From Viola odorata (taxonomy: Eukaryota > Streptophyta > Magnoliopsida > Malpighiales > Violaceae): 64,000 bases of DNA. The position numbers and the translations under genes are program-made. The notes beneath the pieces were generated by a model. It was not told the DNA's origin. It saw only the letters and a list, made by a program, of their open reading frames with translations, and made no database searches. Shown one piece after another: positions 1 through 11,465 of the stretch (position 1 is its first letter; the number at the start of each line of letters is the position of its first letter). The stretch spans positions 3,268,188 through 3,332,187 of the forward strand of contig OY829542.1 of the NCBI GenBank assembly GCA_963691705.1. Reading direction: 5' to 3'.

Positions 1-3000
1 GACCTTAATGAGGATTCTAACAGTTGTACTTGGCCCTTGTATTATATGGATAATACATTTGCAAGTGGCCAGTATTACAATGGTTTCCTGCCAAGGGCCG
101 TCCCAGATCCATATCCAGGGAATGAGAAGGATGCAGTAAAGCGTACAATGCTCAAGCATGAAGCCATATTTAAGGATCAGGTATCTGTCGTTTCAAGTTT
201 CTTTGTTAAGCTTTGAAATTCTCAGTCTGTTATTTGTGCAATGCCCATCATTATATCCTTTGATTGCATTCATTTTGAATTGATATTTGTGTTGTGTTGA
301 TGAACCTGAATTTATCATTTTTTTTCTCCCTCTTTTGTTCAAGGTGCATGAACTTCACCGCCTGTACAAAATACAGCGGGATTTGATGGACGAAGTTAGA
401 AGGAAAGAGCTACATACAAATCGAATACCCATTGATACGTCATTTTCATCAAGTCCATTGGTGTCTCAAGTTTCTTCTGAAGATGCTCGGAAATGGCATG
501 GGTTTCCCTTGGCAAATTTCGTTTCTGCTAGGCCATCTACTTCCGGTGTTGAAGACATCCATTCTCCTTTGAGTTCTTTGAAAGCAAACAGTACACAAGC
601 TAGTCCATTGCCCTCCCAAAACGGAGGTACTCCAAAGGATACGGAGATTCTGGAGACTAGACCAACAAAGGTGAGGAGAAAGATGTTTGATCTTCAACTT
701 CCAGCTGATCAATACATAGAAACTGAAGAGGGGGAGCAAGACAGGGATGAAAATGTTTCTGGTATTTCAAGTTTTCTGTCTTATCAGAACCATAAAGTTG
801 CACCGGAGAGCGGAATAAACTCATCTCTTGCTGATAGTGAGAAGAATAGTTGCCTAGGAGACGCAAGATCTCAATCACGACTGAGGAGCACAACTAATGT
901 AGCGGACTTGAACAAGCCTATTGAGGTTGAAGACAAAATTGCCTCTGCATATGTCAATTTTATTGGCAGCGTCTCGACCCATGGGGAGAGTCAAGGATAT
1001 GAAGTTGCCGGTAAACAAAAAACGCAGGTCGGAGGTCCCCCCAGGGAAATTTCAGGGAACTCCCATCACAAGGGTGAAAACGGGACTCTTAAGAATCCAC
1101 ATTTGCAGAACAATACTAATGGAGAACATTGGTTTCCCCATACACTTGATGCAGGTAAATTTCCTCTTTTAAATCATTATTGAGCTCTTTGTTTTTCATT
1201 CTAACTCTTGTAGGAACTTCTACTTTGTTATTGGTGTTCAATTTTTTCACTGCACATCTTGTGCATAACTTTTGAGTAAGGTCTTGAACTTTCTTTTCCC
1301 CTGTGAACTACTGATAAAGAAGTAGTATCACAAGAGAACTTAGATCTGAGTTCTTGAATAGAGGCAAAATCGAGTCTAACATCTTTTGTTGTCTTTATCT
1401 TAATTTTTTTAGGGCATATACAAAACAACTTTAAGTTCATTTCTCAAGGTTTACAACGAGAAAGGTTAGCTACACCTTCCCAGCCAATACAGGTTCTGTT
1501 CAATAAAACTCCTGAAGCTGCTCCTCTTTTTCTACCCGATCAAAGCAAGATTGACCAGTTGAGAGAGAGAACAGCTCGTTGTTTAGACCTCTCCGAAAGG
1601 AGTTGTGAGATTTCCAACGCTAACGGTTCAGGATCAGCTGTTGCTTTTCATGCACCTGGTCCATATCCAAGTGCTTTGTCTTCTGATGTGAGCAAGTCCT
1701 GGGGTCACTCTGCTTCAGCTTGGGAAAAGCCTAATGGTAATCTAAGCCAGAAGTCGGTATCTGCTCAACTGCACCCATTTTTTAATTCAGCTGCTGCTTT
1801 GAGTTGGAGTTCTCAGTCATCAAACCAAACCCATGGTTTTTTGGCTGAATGGAGTTATAAGAGCAATGCGGCATCTAGTGTGAACTTTGGAAGTGAAATC
1901 CCTACTCGAAATGGATGGAGTTATAGCAGCAACGCTGCATCTAATGCGAACTTTGGAAGTGAAATCCCTGCTCAAAATGGATTTTATCATGGTTCTTCTT
2001 CTGGGTCCAAGGAGCCACAGGGTCGTTTTCCTTTGACTAACTATGATTATTGGAACTGCGCCAGTTCCAATAATGCAGTGTCTGAGCAGTTCAACCAGAG
2101 TTCAGCAAAATACTGTAAGAGTTCAAATTGCACGGACGGGAAGTCTGTAAAAGATGTTGACTTGAATGTAGTTCTTCCGAATGGCTCATCCCACAAGATG
2201 ACTCCCCAGAGAACTATTGAGATCATAGATGTAGAGAAAAAGCCCGACGACCTTCCTTCGGCTTTGCCATGGCTAAGGACTAAGCCTGCTTCTAAGAATG
2301 AGGCTGTGAATAGAGTGATGGATCTGAATACTGGAGAAATGAGTTTTTTCCAATCCTCTTTGAATCAGTTGTCTAATAAAACTGAAGCTGGAAGGGAATT
2401 TAACGAAGTGGCTGTCCCGAATAAGAAATCAGCTTCTCATTCAATTGTTGCTGAGACCTGCAAAATTGAAGCAGGCGAATCCTCAGTTTGCAGGAAAATT
2501 CTTGGCTTTCCCATTTTTGAAAAGCCACATATCTCAAAGCATGGTTCTTCTTCTTTTAGCTCCCACTCTTTCCCCTCGTGTCAACCATCTGAAAGAGAAT
2601 TAGAAAATAACAGGAAAAATAGAGTTCTTGATATTAACTTACCTTGTGAAGCGGCAGCTCCTGACTTTGATCTGCAGGTTGCAGCAGTTGAACTTGCTGT
2701 AAAGGAAAGAGAGAGCAAAGTCACCAATTTACGGCATCAGATTGATTTGAACTTTTGCATGACTGAGGATGAGGCTTCTTTAGTGCCTTCTGTTCTAGGA
2801 TCTAATGCAAAGGCTTTCAAAGGAATAGATTTGGAAGCCCCTCTGGTTCTTGAGGCTGAGGAGGAGATAATTCTCATTGAAGAAAAAGTTGTTGAGGCAC
2901 AGTTACAACCACTGCAGCATCCAGCTGAGAAACCAGACGACGACCTTATCAGAGTAGCAGCTGAGGCGATAGTTGCAATTTCATCATGTAGTAGCATCCG

Positions 3001-3679
3001 TGACTTGGATGTTGTACCTTGTAATCCGCCTGAAGCTTCCACAATAGACCCCCTTGGGCCTCTTCACTGGTTTGTGGAGATAGTTTCCTCTTGCGGAGAG
3101 GATCTGGAGAGCAAGTTTGACGCTGGTTTGAGAAATGAGGATAAAGGGGGATCTTCAGAAGGGTCTGATTACTTTGAGACCATGACATTGAGATTGACAG
3201 AGATGAAAGAAGAGGATTACATGCCAAAGCCTCTGGTTCCTGAAAACTTGATACTCGAAGAAACAGGAACCACTCCATCACTGACTCGTACCCGGAAAGG
3301 CAATGCAAGAAGAGGAAGGCAGCGGAGGGACTTCCAAAGGGACATCCTCCCTGGCCTAGCTTCTCTATCAAGGCATGAGGTGACTGAAGATCTTCAGACA
3401 TTTGGAGGGATGATGCAAGCGAGTGGCCATCCTTGGCATTCGAGATTGACAAGAAGGAATGGTACTAGAAATGGGTGTGGGAGGGGGAGGAGGCGCACGG
3501 TTGTTAGCCCCTCCCCTGCTGTGACCGCAAGCCCACCTTGCACTCAACTAATCCAGCAGCTTAATAGTATTGAAGTTGGACTGGAGGATAGAAGCCTAAC
3601 AGGGTGGGGCAAGACAACCAGACGTCCCCGAAGGCAAAGATGCCCTGCAGGTACTCCTCCATCCATCCCTTTTACCTAA
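1..3679 (+). CDS. DUF863 family protein, 5'-partial
   Basis: Exons read as 1-180, 344-1154 and 1413-3679, all with GT-AG introns and a continuous frame; the 5' end lies outside the window. The junction of exons 1 and 2 gives VHELHRLYKIQRDLMDE, the N-terminal signature I associate with plant DUF863 proteins (Arabidopsis At1g69360 type). The long, Ser-rich body carries repeated DLN-type motifs (VADLNKP, DVDLNVVLP, VMDLNTG, VLDINLP, QIDLNF), which resemble EAR-like repression motifs. The C-terminus is basic (GWGKTTRRPRRQRCPAG) and also has an RRGRQRRDFQRDILPGL block. An internal duplication around 1850-1985 repeats a WSYSSNAASNANFGSEIP-like segment. Function is unknown; nuclear localisation is an inference from the basic tracts. 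A GT follows CPAG at the end, so an extra 3' exon cannot be excluded, but a stop is reached within 30 bases. Confidence 0.88.
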
Positions 3680-5214
3680 TTATGGGATGTCGGTTTTATT
3701 TCAGTTGAGAATTCTATAGAGGAAAAGCCAAAAAAGTTTGTTTCTATTGGCGTTCGAGATTTAGGTTGTTGTGAGTCATTGGGGAGATCCTTGTACATTT
3801 AGCACATAATTCGTGTCCCCTTGATTATCTCTTATCTTTGGGTGATTACCAACTTTGTATTATTCATAATAATGTTGCATGATTTCTTCCTGAATATATA
3901 CTAGCACTCCTTCGCTCCTGCATGCGCTTCAAATTATGAGTCTGTTCTAGCTAGGTCTCTCAGGTAGTTTTCATGCTGCATCAAGTTCGCATTCTTGGTT
4001 CGGGTAAGGCATAGTTTCCCCGAAATGCCATAGATCCAACATTTTTGTAGTGACTGTAGATGGTAGTATGAACATTGGAAATGTGCGTTAGGATATCGAC
4101 TGAAATGAATGAAAGATTAGGTTTCTTCACTTCACCCTCTTACTGCAAGGTCATGGTCAATATTTGCTTGAAGCAACTGTTTTTTTTATAAAAAATTTGA
4201 AAGTCGTGGAAGAGATGTTTATACATGGAGAGGACCAACATCTGAATTTGTTGGCCAATGAACACCTCATATTTGGAACTTCTACTTCCCTCAACTTTAT
4301 TTTGTTTGCCGTCTCCCCGGCGTCCTCTCCAACGTAAGTGTAATCATGTTCGAGTATTGTTGGACCTGAAAATATAATAATTAGCGAAGATTTTCTAAAG
4401 AAAAGAAAAAGAAAGCATAATTTGGGTGCTTTCTATGTTTTAAAATCAAATATCGTATTACTAATTAGTCATTAGATCTATTCAACAATATTACAACTCA
4501 AATAACATCACCATAGGATTTCTCTTACTAAGCAATTTTAAAGCCCACCAACATTTTGCTCTCTAGTGATAAAGTGCAAATAAGATTAGTCTTAGTCTTG
4601 ACCGACCAATGAGCTTTATTAGATATCAAAACTTAACCGGTTGTTTTTATGATAATGATTGTAATGAATTCCGAAATATGGTCGGTGAATTTTTCAGTTA
4701 AGGATTTATATTCGTAGGTGAGGTTAGGTCTACAAGAAGAGGCAAACATGTAAATGAAGCAAGCAAAGCACATCCTCATCCCATAATTTGTGGGGTTCGT
4801 ATCGTAGTATTCCTTCTTGTTTGTTATATGACTTATGATCATGCACAATAATGGTCCATACTCCATCCATCCGATAACAAGTCTTTTTCCCACGAATATA
4901 TTAACATGTAATACCAATTATTATATTGGATACTGATTATTTTAAATTCGAGCCGAACAAAAATCCTAAAAAATGATAAAAAAAATTCTTATAAATTTTA
5001 ACTAGATATTGTGTCTCGAATCTAAAACTTTTCGACAAACTAGAATTTTTGGTATAATTTTCAATTTTAACATCTTAGGTAAAATATTCACGAAACCAAC
5101 CAAGGAAAAGCTAAATCGTGACATGTCTATCATGTCAAATTATAGCGTGCGATTTATAGGAAAGATTTACAAAATGAACAAACCATTTCCAATCAACCAA
5201 TACAAGTCTTATTA
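3680..5214. other. Intergenic, 3' flank of the DUF863 gene
   Basis: AT-rich sequence with no convincing coding potential. The first few hundred bases probably contain the 3' UTR of the upstream gene. The short open frames at 4633-4917 and 5009-5215 have low-complexity composition and no recognisable domain. Confidence 0.6.
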
Positions 5215-5223
5215 AAACTTAAA
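5215..5223. repeat. MULE1 left target-site duplication
   Basis: The 9 bp aaacttaaa directly abut the left terminal inverted repeat. The identical 9 bp occur at 11457-11465 beside the right one. Nine base pairs is the Mutator-superfamily size. Confidence 0.96.
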
Positions 5224-5443
5224 GGGGTAATAGCTTAAAGCACCCCTGTACTATCCGCGAAAAACAAACTCCTCCCATGAACTTCAAAAACGCAAATACA
5301 CCTCCCCTGAACTACGTTGACCGAGCAAAGTGTGGTCTCAGTCCACTTTGACCAACGGGGCCGTCAGTTTGACCCCCTACACCCGGTTTCCTTCTCTTTT
5401 TGCACCGGTGACCTTGTAATTATTTAATTAGTTCTTTAAACCA
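5224..5443 (+). repeat. MULE1 left terminal inverted repeat
   Basis: Starts ggggtaatagcttaaagcac and matches the reverse complement of 11237-11456 over 220 bp. Differences seen are single substitutions near 5277, 5336, 5348 and 5406. It probably contains the transposase promoter. Confidence 0.95.
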
Positions 5444-5589
5444 ATTTTAATTTTTGAAATTTGAAAAACCTTTCCTTTCTTTCTTCCAAAACAAAATAAA
5501 GTTTTGTTTATTTTCCCTCGTCGGAAAAAAAGGAAGAAATATAAAATAAAGAAGGAAAGAGGCAAGAGCAGCGCCATAAACTGAAAAGA

Positions 5590-5725
5590 GAGAGGAGATT
5601 CCGTTAGGGTTTAGGACCATTCGTAAAAGACGAAGCGGGAGACGAAGCGGGAGACGAAGCGGACGAGGAAGAACAGTATACGAAGAACGGAAGAAAGGCT
5701 CTTTTGGGAAGAAATCGTTCAATCG
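5590..5725 (+). repeat. MULE1 left subterminal inverted segment with gacgaag repeats
   Basis: Homology to the right end resumes inside the terminal repeat. The left side has gttagggttt, a short run of gacgaagcgg units (about 5628-5673) and cgaagaacggaag followed by ctcttttggga. The right side has the same blocks in inverse order at about 11035-11180. The repeat-unit number differs between sides. Confidence 0.75.
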
Positions 5726-6157
5726 AAGCAAACGACGGACAGGACGAAAGGAAAAGGTGAATCTGTGGTGGGTTGACGCCGCTGCATTTGCGAGGTTAGT
5801 GATGGGTCTTTTTCCCGCCCTAATGACAACAACACAGCAGTAGCATTGAAGTGTGTGTCAGCATATTCAAATTGATTTTGATTTTGGGTTTTCTCTATTC
5901 TTTATTCTTTATTCCATATACAATTAGTTAAGTTCTGTCTTTTTTGTTTTCTTCTTTATCTGTTCAGATATGTAGTGTGGGTATCGAACTTTGTGGTGGA
6001 CCATTAGTGAGGTTCCTTTTTGGTTGTTATCCATTATCATTTGTGGTCCTGCTTAGGGTTTAGTTCAATATTGGTAAAATATGCAATAAACAGTGCATAG
6101 AAATTCCTTAAATTGTGCAAAAATAATCGTTAAAATGTTGTGTAATCCCATGACAGG

Positions 6158-9100
6158 ATGCTTATTCATGTGAAAATCTTCATGGGTGGGACGTGGATTC
6201 TACTTCCAAAACTGCAATATGTAGATGCAGTGGAAGTTAGTTTTCTTATTGAGCATGAAATGCTGACACTAGGCGATATACACAGAAGAGTAGAGGAGTG
6301 TGGATTCCATGCAACAGCTCGCTATTATGAGGCAAAATATCCATGGCAAGATTTTGAGGAAGGAGGCAGGGGTTTGAGGAAGGAGAAATACCTAAAGAGA
6401 ATCACTGCAGAGATGTTGACCAATGGTGAGGATACCCTAGAAGTTTATGTGGATAATGGAGTCAACACCCCCATGTTGGTTATCAATCTTGACAGTAGTG
6501 ATGAAGAAGTGGAAGATGTGTTTCCTGGTGATGAAGATGGGGTAGGGGCTGGGGCTGGTGAGATGTGTTCAACTGCTGGCAATGATAGTGGAGTAAGGGG
6601 TGTTCCTCTACTCCTACCGTATGTAGATGATCATCTGGTGGAGAGTTGTGATGAGGTTGGGAGTCAGAATGGAGGGAACAATGAAGCAGTGGGAAATGTA
6701 GAGGATGTTGTGGTGGATGATTGTGGGGATCCTGGAGGTCAAGATGATGGAGTTGTGGTTGAGAGCTGTGATGAGGGAGTTGTGGTTGAGAGCTGTGATG
6801 AGGGTAGTGCTGCAAATACTGAGTGCAGGGCTGCAAATAATGAAGAGGGTAATAATGATTGGGGGGCTGCAAATAATGAAGAGGGTAATAATGATTGGGG
6901 GGCTGCAAATACTCTTAATTCAGAAGATGGGTCTGGGGCTGATTTCAGGCCCAATGGAGAGAAAGATGGGCCTGAAATGGAAGGTGCTTGTCATGATGGG
7001 CCTGATGAAGAATGGAATGGAGATGATGAGCACAGTTATGACAGCCATGCTGACAGAACTTACCCATGGGAAATGGAGGGTGATGGCAGTAGTGCCTCTG
7101 AAGAGTTAAGTGACTTTGCAGGAACAGATGATGATGAGGAAGAGTTTGAAGGGTTTGATATAGGGACTGAGGATTTGGATGAGGAATTTTATAGAGGGGA
7201 AAATGTGGGGGATGGGGGTGCAAATGTGGGTGAGCAAGGAGAAAATGTGGATGTTGAGCAAGGAGAAAATGTGGATGTTGAGCAAGGAGCAGATGTGGGT
7301 GTTCAGCAAGGCACAACTGATAGGGCAAATGTGGGTGTTAATAGGCCACCATTACCAAACTTTGGTCCATATTGTGGTGATGTGGAAACAGATGAAGCTG
7401 ATAGTGATATATTAGAGACCCCCCCTTGTTCTGACAGTGATGACGAAATTGAAAGGTTGAAGAACAGATTTCCAGTTTTCAATGAGAATAGGGATATGGC
7501 TGGAAAAATCAGATTGGAGGTGGGAATGTTGTTTGCCAATCCTGATGTGTTCAGGAAGGCCTTGGAGCGTTACTCACTACAGATTGGGCACGATTATAAG
7601 TTTGTGAAGAATGAGAAGAGCAGGATAACGGCCACTTGCAAGAATATTTGTGGATGGAGAATACACGCTTCACCTTCAGCGGACAGGACCTCATTCCAAA
7701 TTAAGACCTTTCGAAGCACTCACTATTGTGGGAAGGATGTAGATCACACTAGAGCATCTGCCAAATGGATTGCTGAGACGTATTTGGCAGACTTCAAGGA
7801 TAATATAGAGACTGATTTGAGTATCCTTGCAAGTAGGGTGAATAGAGAACATTTAGTGACAGTTTCACGATTTAAGATGGTGAGGGCGAAGAAAATAGCT
7901 CAAACTATGATTGAGGGGGAGCATAGTGAGCAATATAGGTTGCTGTGGAATTACGCAGAGGCAATTAGAAAGTCTAATCCTGGGAGTACAGTGAAAGTAA
8001 CTGCTCCGCGAGGTGTCTTCACCAGATTGTATATGTGTCTTGCAGCTTGTAAGCGGGGATTTCTGCAAGGATGTCGGCCATTCATAGGCATTGATGGTTG
8101 TCATTTGAAAGGGAGATACAAGGGTCATTTATTGTCAGCCGTAGGAAAGGATGCTAATGGTAATCTGTTTCCTATTGCATGGTCAGTGGTGGATTCTGAG
8201 TGCAAGGACAACTGGTTATGGTTTCTTCAGAGGTTAGAAGAAGACATTGGGCAACTTGATGAATGGTGCTTCATGTCTGACAGGCAAAAGGTTTGTTTCT
8301 CTTCCTCTTTTGCAGATTTTAATTTTATATAACTCTATCTAACATATGGTTGTTTACGCAGGGTTTGCAAACAATATTCGACACTGTATTGAAGGATGTG
8401 GATCATAGGTATTGTGTGAGACATATTTGGAATAATTTCAAGGGTGAATTTGGAGGTAGCAAATATTTTAAAGACCAACTGTGGGAGGCTGCTAGAGCGA
8501 GCACAGTCACCAAGTTCAACATCCACATGGAGAAAATCAAATGTGAAAACCCAGCTGCATTCACCTGGTTGAAGAGGATACCACCTCAGAGATGGTCAAG
8601 GCATGCTTTCAACCCATGGGTGATGTGTGACCTCCTCCTGAATAATCTTTCAGAAAGCTTCAATTCCTACGTCAGGTAATGTATTACTTTCTTGGGTACT
8701 AATTATTTGGTGTACTTTATTTTTGGTGTGTTATAAGGTTATTGAGTTTCTTAATGTTTTCTCCTCAGGCTTGCAAGGACAAAACCAATATTGACATGCC
8801 TGGAGACAATTAGAAAATTGCTCATGAGGAGGTTTTACATAAAATATCAAGGGATGCTGTTGTATGAGGGTACAATCTGTCCAAGGTGGTTCAACAGGCT
8901 GGAGAAATGGATTCAAGAGTCTCTATCTTTCATTGTGTATCCTCATTCTCAGCTGCATAAGTTTGAAATAGAGCACATTACTGGAGAAAAAAGTATTTGT
9001 GACTTGCTGCTAAGGACTTGTTCATGCAGAAGGTGGGACCTAACTGGAGTGCCATACAGGCATGCAGCAACTGCCATCTTGTTCTTGAGGAAAAGTCCTC

Positions 9101-9915
9101 ATGACTATGTTCATGTGGCTTACCGAAAGGACACATTCCTTGAAGCATACAAAGATGGTATTCTGCCTGTTCCAGATCAAAGTGAGTGGCCAGTTGTTCA
9201 AGGGCATCATGAGGTGGGGCCTCCAGAACGTATGCTACAAAGTGGTAGACCCGGGCATAAGAGAAGGAGGGAAGCTGGAGAGACTGGTCCATCCATTCCT
9301 ACTAGAAGTAATAGGTCTGGGTTGGTGATGACATGCAGGAATTGTAGAGGCAAAAACCATAACACACGGACTTGTCCACTACCTATGAGGGCAGACTTAC
9401 CACCTTTGAGGAAGAAAAAGAGAACAACCCCTAATGCAAACCCTGAACCTGAGGGAGCAATGCAGGTAGATGTATCCCTCTATTCAATCTTTTAAATTTC
9501 ATGTTTGCAATATTGTGTCTAATTATATGTCTAATTATCTGCTTGTTTTGCGTTATAGGAAAATGTAAATGCAAGTACAGCTAGGTTTTCAAGGACATCC
9601 ACCCCAGCCGCAGACACTTCGCCATCACCTGCACCTGCAGCAACGCCATCTCCATCACCTGTGCCTGCAGCAATGCCATCTCCATCACCTGTCACCGCAG
9701 CAATGCCATCTCCATCACCCGCACCCGTGCCATCTAGGAATGCTGGACAGACATCAAGGCCACAAAGGCCCCATAAGAATACTCCTTGGAGACCCCCTGG
9801 ACTTAGTGGCACAAATCTCCCACCAAGGCCACAAAGGTCCAGTGCATCTCAGCCAGCCCCAACCACACGAACTACAAGAAGCCAGGCTGTGCATTCCAGG
9901 AAGTGGATACCATGA
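6158..9915 (+). CDS. MURA-like MULE transposase (MULE1)
   Basis: Cut-and-paste transposase of 1,166 residues from exons 6158-8290, 8362-8675, 8769-9465 and 9559-9915. All introns are GT-AG, phases are consistent and there is no internal stop. The ATG follows a cag acceptor-like site, so a 5' UTR intron is likely. Domains: PB1-like N-terminus (about 1-95); acidic, repeat-rich linker (110-430); MuDR DNA-binding domain (about 450-525); MULE catalytic core with Asp in IGIDGCHLKG (about 643), Asp in MSDRQKG (about 706) and Glu in LSESFN (about 807); SWIM region (about 899-920); zinc knuckle CRNCRGKNHNTRTC (about 1004); and a Pro/Ser-rich tail with 30-bp repeats. Oddity: SWIM needs CxC...CxH, but here the second half is YRH (codon tac at 9055-9057). 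The acidic linker is longer and more repetitive than usual. Confidence 0.93.
6757..6912 (+). repeat. In-frame tandem repeats in the transposase linker
   Basis: Two sets: a 27-bp unit encoding VVVESCDEG (about 6757-6807, two copies) and a 36-bp unit encoding AANNEEGNNDWG (6829, 6865 and a partial copy at 6901). Unit lengths are multiples of three, so the frame is kept. A further run encoding GENVDVEQ lies at about 7239-7310. Confidence 0.85.
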
Positions 9916-9976
9916 GAAGCATACACGTTGAACTTTTGTGGATCATTTTGTGTTTGTTGCAGACATGCTGATAGCT

Positions 9977-10211
9977 GCAAATAGGGACAGCTATTTAGGG
10001 AACTTGTGATGTACACTTGATGTGTAAGTGTATGATTTTGTGCAAATAGGGACAGCTATTTAGGGAACTTGTGATGTACACTTGATGTGTAAGTGTATGA
10101 TTTTGTGCAAATAGGGACGACTATTTAGGGAACTTGTGATGTACACTTGATGTGTAAGTGTATGATTTTGTGCAAATTGGAACAGCTATTTAGGGAACTT
10201 GTGATGTACAC
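9977..10211. repeat. 65-bp tandem repeat, about 3.6 copies
   Basis: Units start with gcaaatagggacagctattt at 9977, 10042, 10107 and 10172 (last copy partial and slightly diverged), an exact 65-bp spacing. It lies just after the transposase stop, between the two convergent genes. Confidence 0.93.
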
Positions 10212-10387
10212 ATTATTATGAGGCAAATATTGTGCAAATGTCGTTAGCATATTGTGGTTATCGTAAAGGAAATTATTGTAGCGTGTATACGCACTTGTAT
10301 AATACTTAACGAAAATATTAAGCGACAATCAAATATAAGTAATCAATATTACATAAAATGTATATTACATAAGCAAACCAGGAGCTT

Positions 10388-10556
10388 CATTACCCAAAAT
10401 AAAACCCTAAACTTACCCAAATTAATACCATAAAATTACCCAAAATAAAACCCTAAAATTACCCAAATTAAAACCATAAAATTACCCAAAATAAATCCCT
10501 AAAATTACCCAAATTATAACCTTAAAATTACCCATATTAAAAACCATAAAAATTCA
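10388..10556. repeat. AT-rich ~21-bp tandem repeat
   Basis: About eight degenerate copies of a unit like taaaattacccaaaataaacc, alternating ccctaaa and accataaa forms. It lies immediately downstream of the minus-strand zinc-finger gene and probably forms its 3' UTR or spacer. Confidence 0.85.
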
Positions 10557-10562
10557 ACAGAT

Positions 10563-11018
10563 TCAAGCCCTAGAAAGTACAATAGAGATCAAGATTAATT
10601 GGAGAAGGATTGCAAGACACAGGACGATTGACGAACAATTAGTCCTATTATTAACCACTGCTGCTGGGTAAACTGGTATTGCAGCAACAATATCCTTCAA
10701 ATCCCTGCGGATCACCTCGCATTGTTCCTTCAAACACTCCATAATATCATCCTTCACAGCAACCCAGTCATTAATTTCATCCCCACGAACGTTTGGCACA
10801 GAACCACCTTGCACATTGCACCATGCCCAGAATCCACACTCACCATTCGCACATTTATAGTACAACCTGCCTGGGTTACTCATCGATTCTGATATCTTAA
10901 CCACCGCTCTTACCCCGCACTTGCACAATCTATTCTTGAATCGTAGGTAAGATCCTCCACCATTTCCTTCGCCAGTTCCTGCAGAAGCTGTGAATGAGTG
11001 GTTGCTCGATGAAGCCAT
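10563..11018 (-). CDS. GRF-type zinc-finger protein with C-terminal membrane anchor (MULE1 accessory gene)
   Basis: Single-exon, 151 residues. Residues about 31-67 carry LCKCGVRAVVKI, then NPGRLYYKC and ECGFWAWCN: the C-x-C-G / NPGR-x-YYKC / CGFxxW pattern of zf-GRF domains, which bind single-stranded nucleic acid in other proteins. A helical linker (about 85-115) and a hydrophobic segment (SSIVLCLAILLQLILISIVL, about 128-147) follow, so the product may be tail-anchored. It resembles the plant At4g04775-like group. It is transcribed toward the transposase gene from the opposite terminal repeat, in the position of MuDR's second gene, but is not recognisably related to MURB. A role in transposition is an inference. 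Confidence 0.85.
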   Translation of the reverse strand: MASSSNHSFTASAGTGEGNGGGSYLRFKNRLCKCGVRAVVKISESMSNPGRLYYKCANGECGFWAWCNVQGGSVPNVRGDEINDWVAVKDDIMECLKEQCEVIRRDLKDIVAAIPVYPAAVVNNRTNCSSIVLCLAILLQLILISIVLSRA

Positions 11019-11034
11019 GGCGATGGAGATGGAA

Positions 11035-11180
11035 AATGACTCGTTCCCAAAAGATCCAACCTTCCGTTCTTCGTCTTCCGCTTCGTCTTCTGTTCTTCGT
11101 GTTCTGTTCTTCGTCTTCTATTCTTCGTCTTCTATTCTTCGTCCTCTGTCCTTCGTCTGCTGTTCTTCTTCTGTTCCAAA
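11035..11180 (-). repeat. MULE1 right subterminal inverted segment with cttcgtctt repeats
   Basis: Run of ttcttcgt/cttcgtcttc units (about 11070-11165) plus the ttcccaaaaga and aaaccctaac blocks. These are the inverse of the left subterminal segment. It is the presumptive 5' leader of the GRF gene. Confidence 0.75.
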
Positions 11181-11236
11181 CCCTAACAAAATCGCAACTC
11201 TTCCCTTCACTGTCTTCTTTTAGTTCAATTTATACA

Positions 11237-11456
11237 TGGTTTAAAGAACTAATTAAATAATTACAAGGTCACCGTTGCAAAAAGAGAAGGAAACCGGGTG
11301 TAGGGGGTCAAACTGACGGCCCCGTTGGTCAAAGTGGACGGAGACCACACTTCGCTCGGTCAACGTAGTTCAGGGGAGGTGTATTTGCGTTTTTGAAGTT
11401 CAGGGGAGGAGTTTGTTTTTCGCGGATAGTACAGGGGTGCTTTAAGCTATTACCCC
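11237..11456 (-). repeat. MULE1 right terminal inverted repeat
   Basis: Reverse complement of 5224-5443 over 220 bp, ending in gctattacccc; flanked outside by the 9-bp duplication. Confidence 0.95.
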
Positions 11457-11465
11457 AAACTTAAA
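11457..11465. repeat. MULE1 right target-site duplication
   Basis: aaacttaaa, identical to 5215-5223. Confidence 0.96.

Larger units (their letters stand above)
5224..11456. mobile_element. MULE1, complete Mutator-like DNA transposon
   Basis: A 6,233-bp element with 220-bp terminal inverted repeats (5224-5443 and 11237-11456; about 4 mismatches by eye) and a perfect 9-bp duplication outside. It holds two convergent genes. A MURA-like transposase lies on the plus strand (6158-9915) and a GRF-type zinc-finger protein on the minus strand (10563-11018). Tandem repeats lie between their 3' ends. This is the same layout as maize MuDR, where two convergent genes each start from a terminal repeat. 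Near-identical ends, an intact duplication and open reading frames indicate recent insertion. Confidence 0.95.

Noticed and set aside
2737..3452. Minus-strand frames of 101 and 167 codons in the DUF863 gene
   Set aside because: They lie inside a well-supported coding exon and have no recognisable domain.
6483..7328. Long minus-strand frames opposite the MULE1 transposase
   Set aside because: They are His/Pro/Leu-rich mirror translations of the acidic, repetitive linker, with no domain or splice support.
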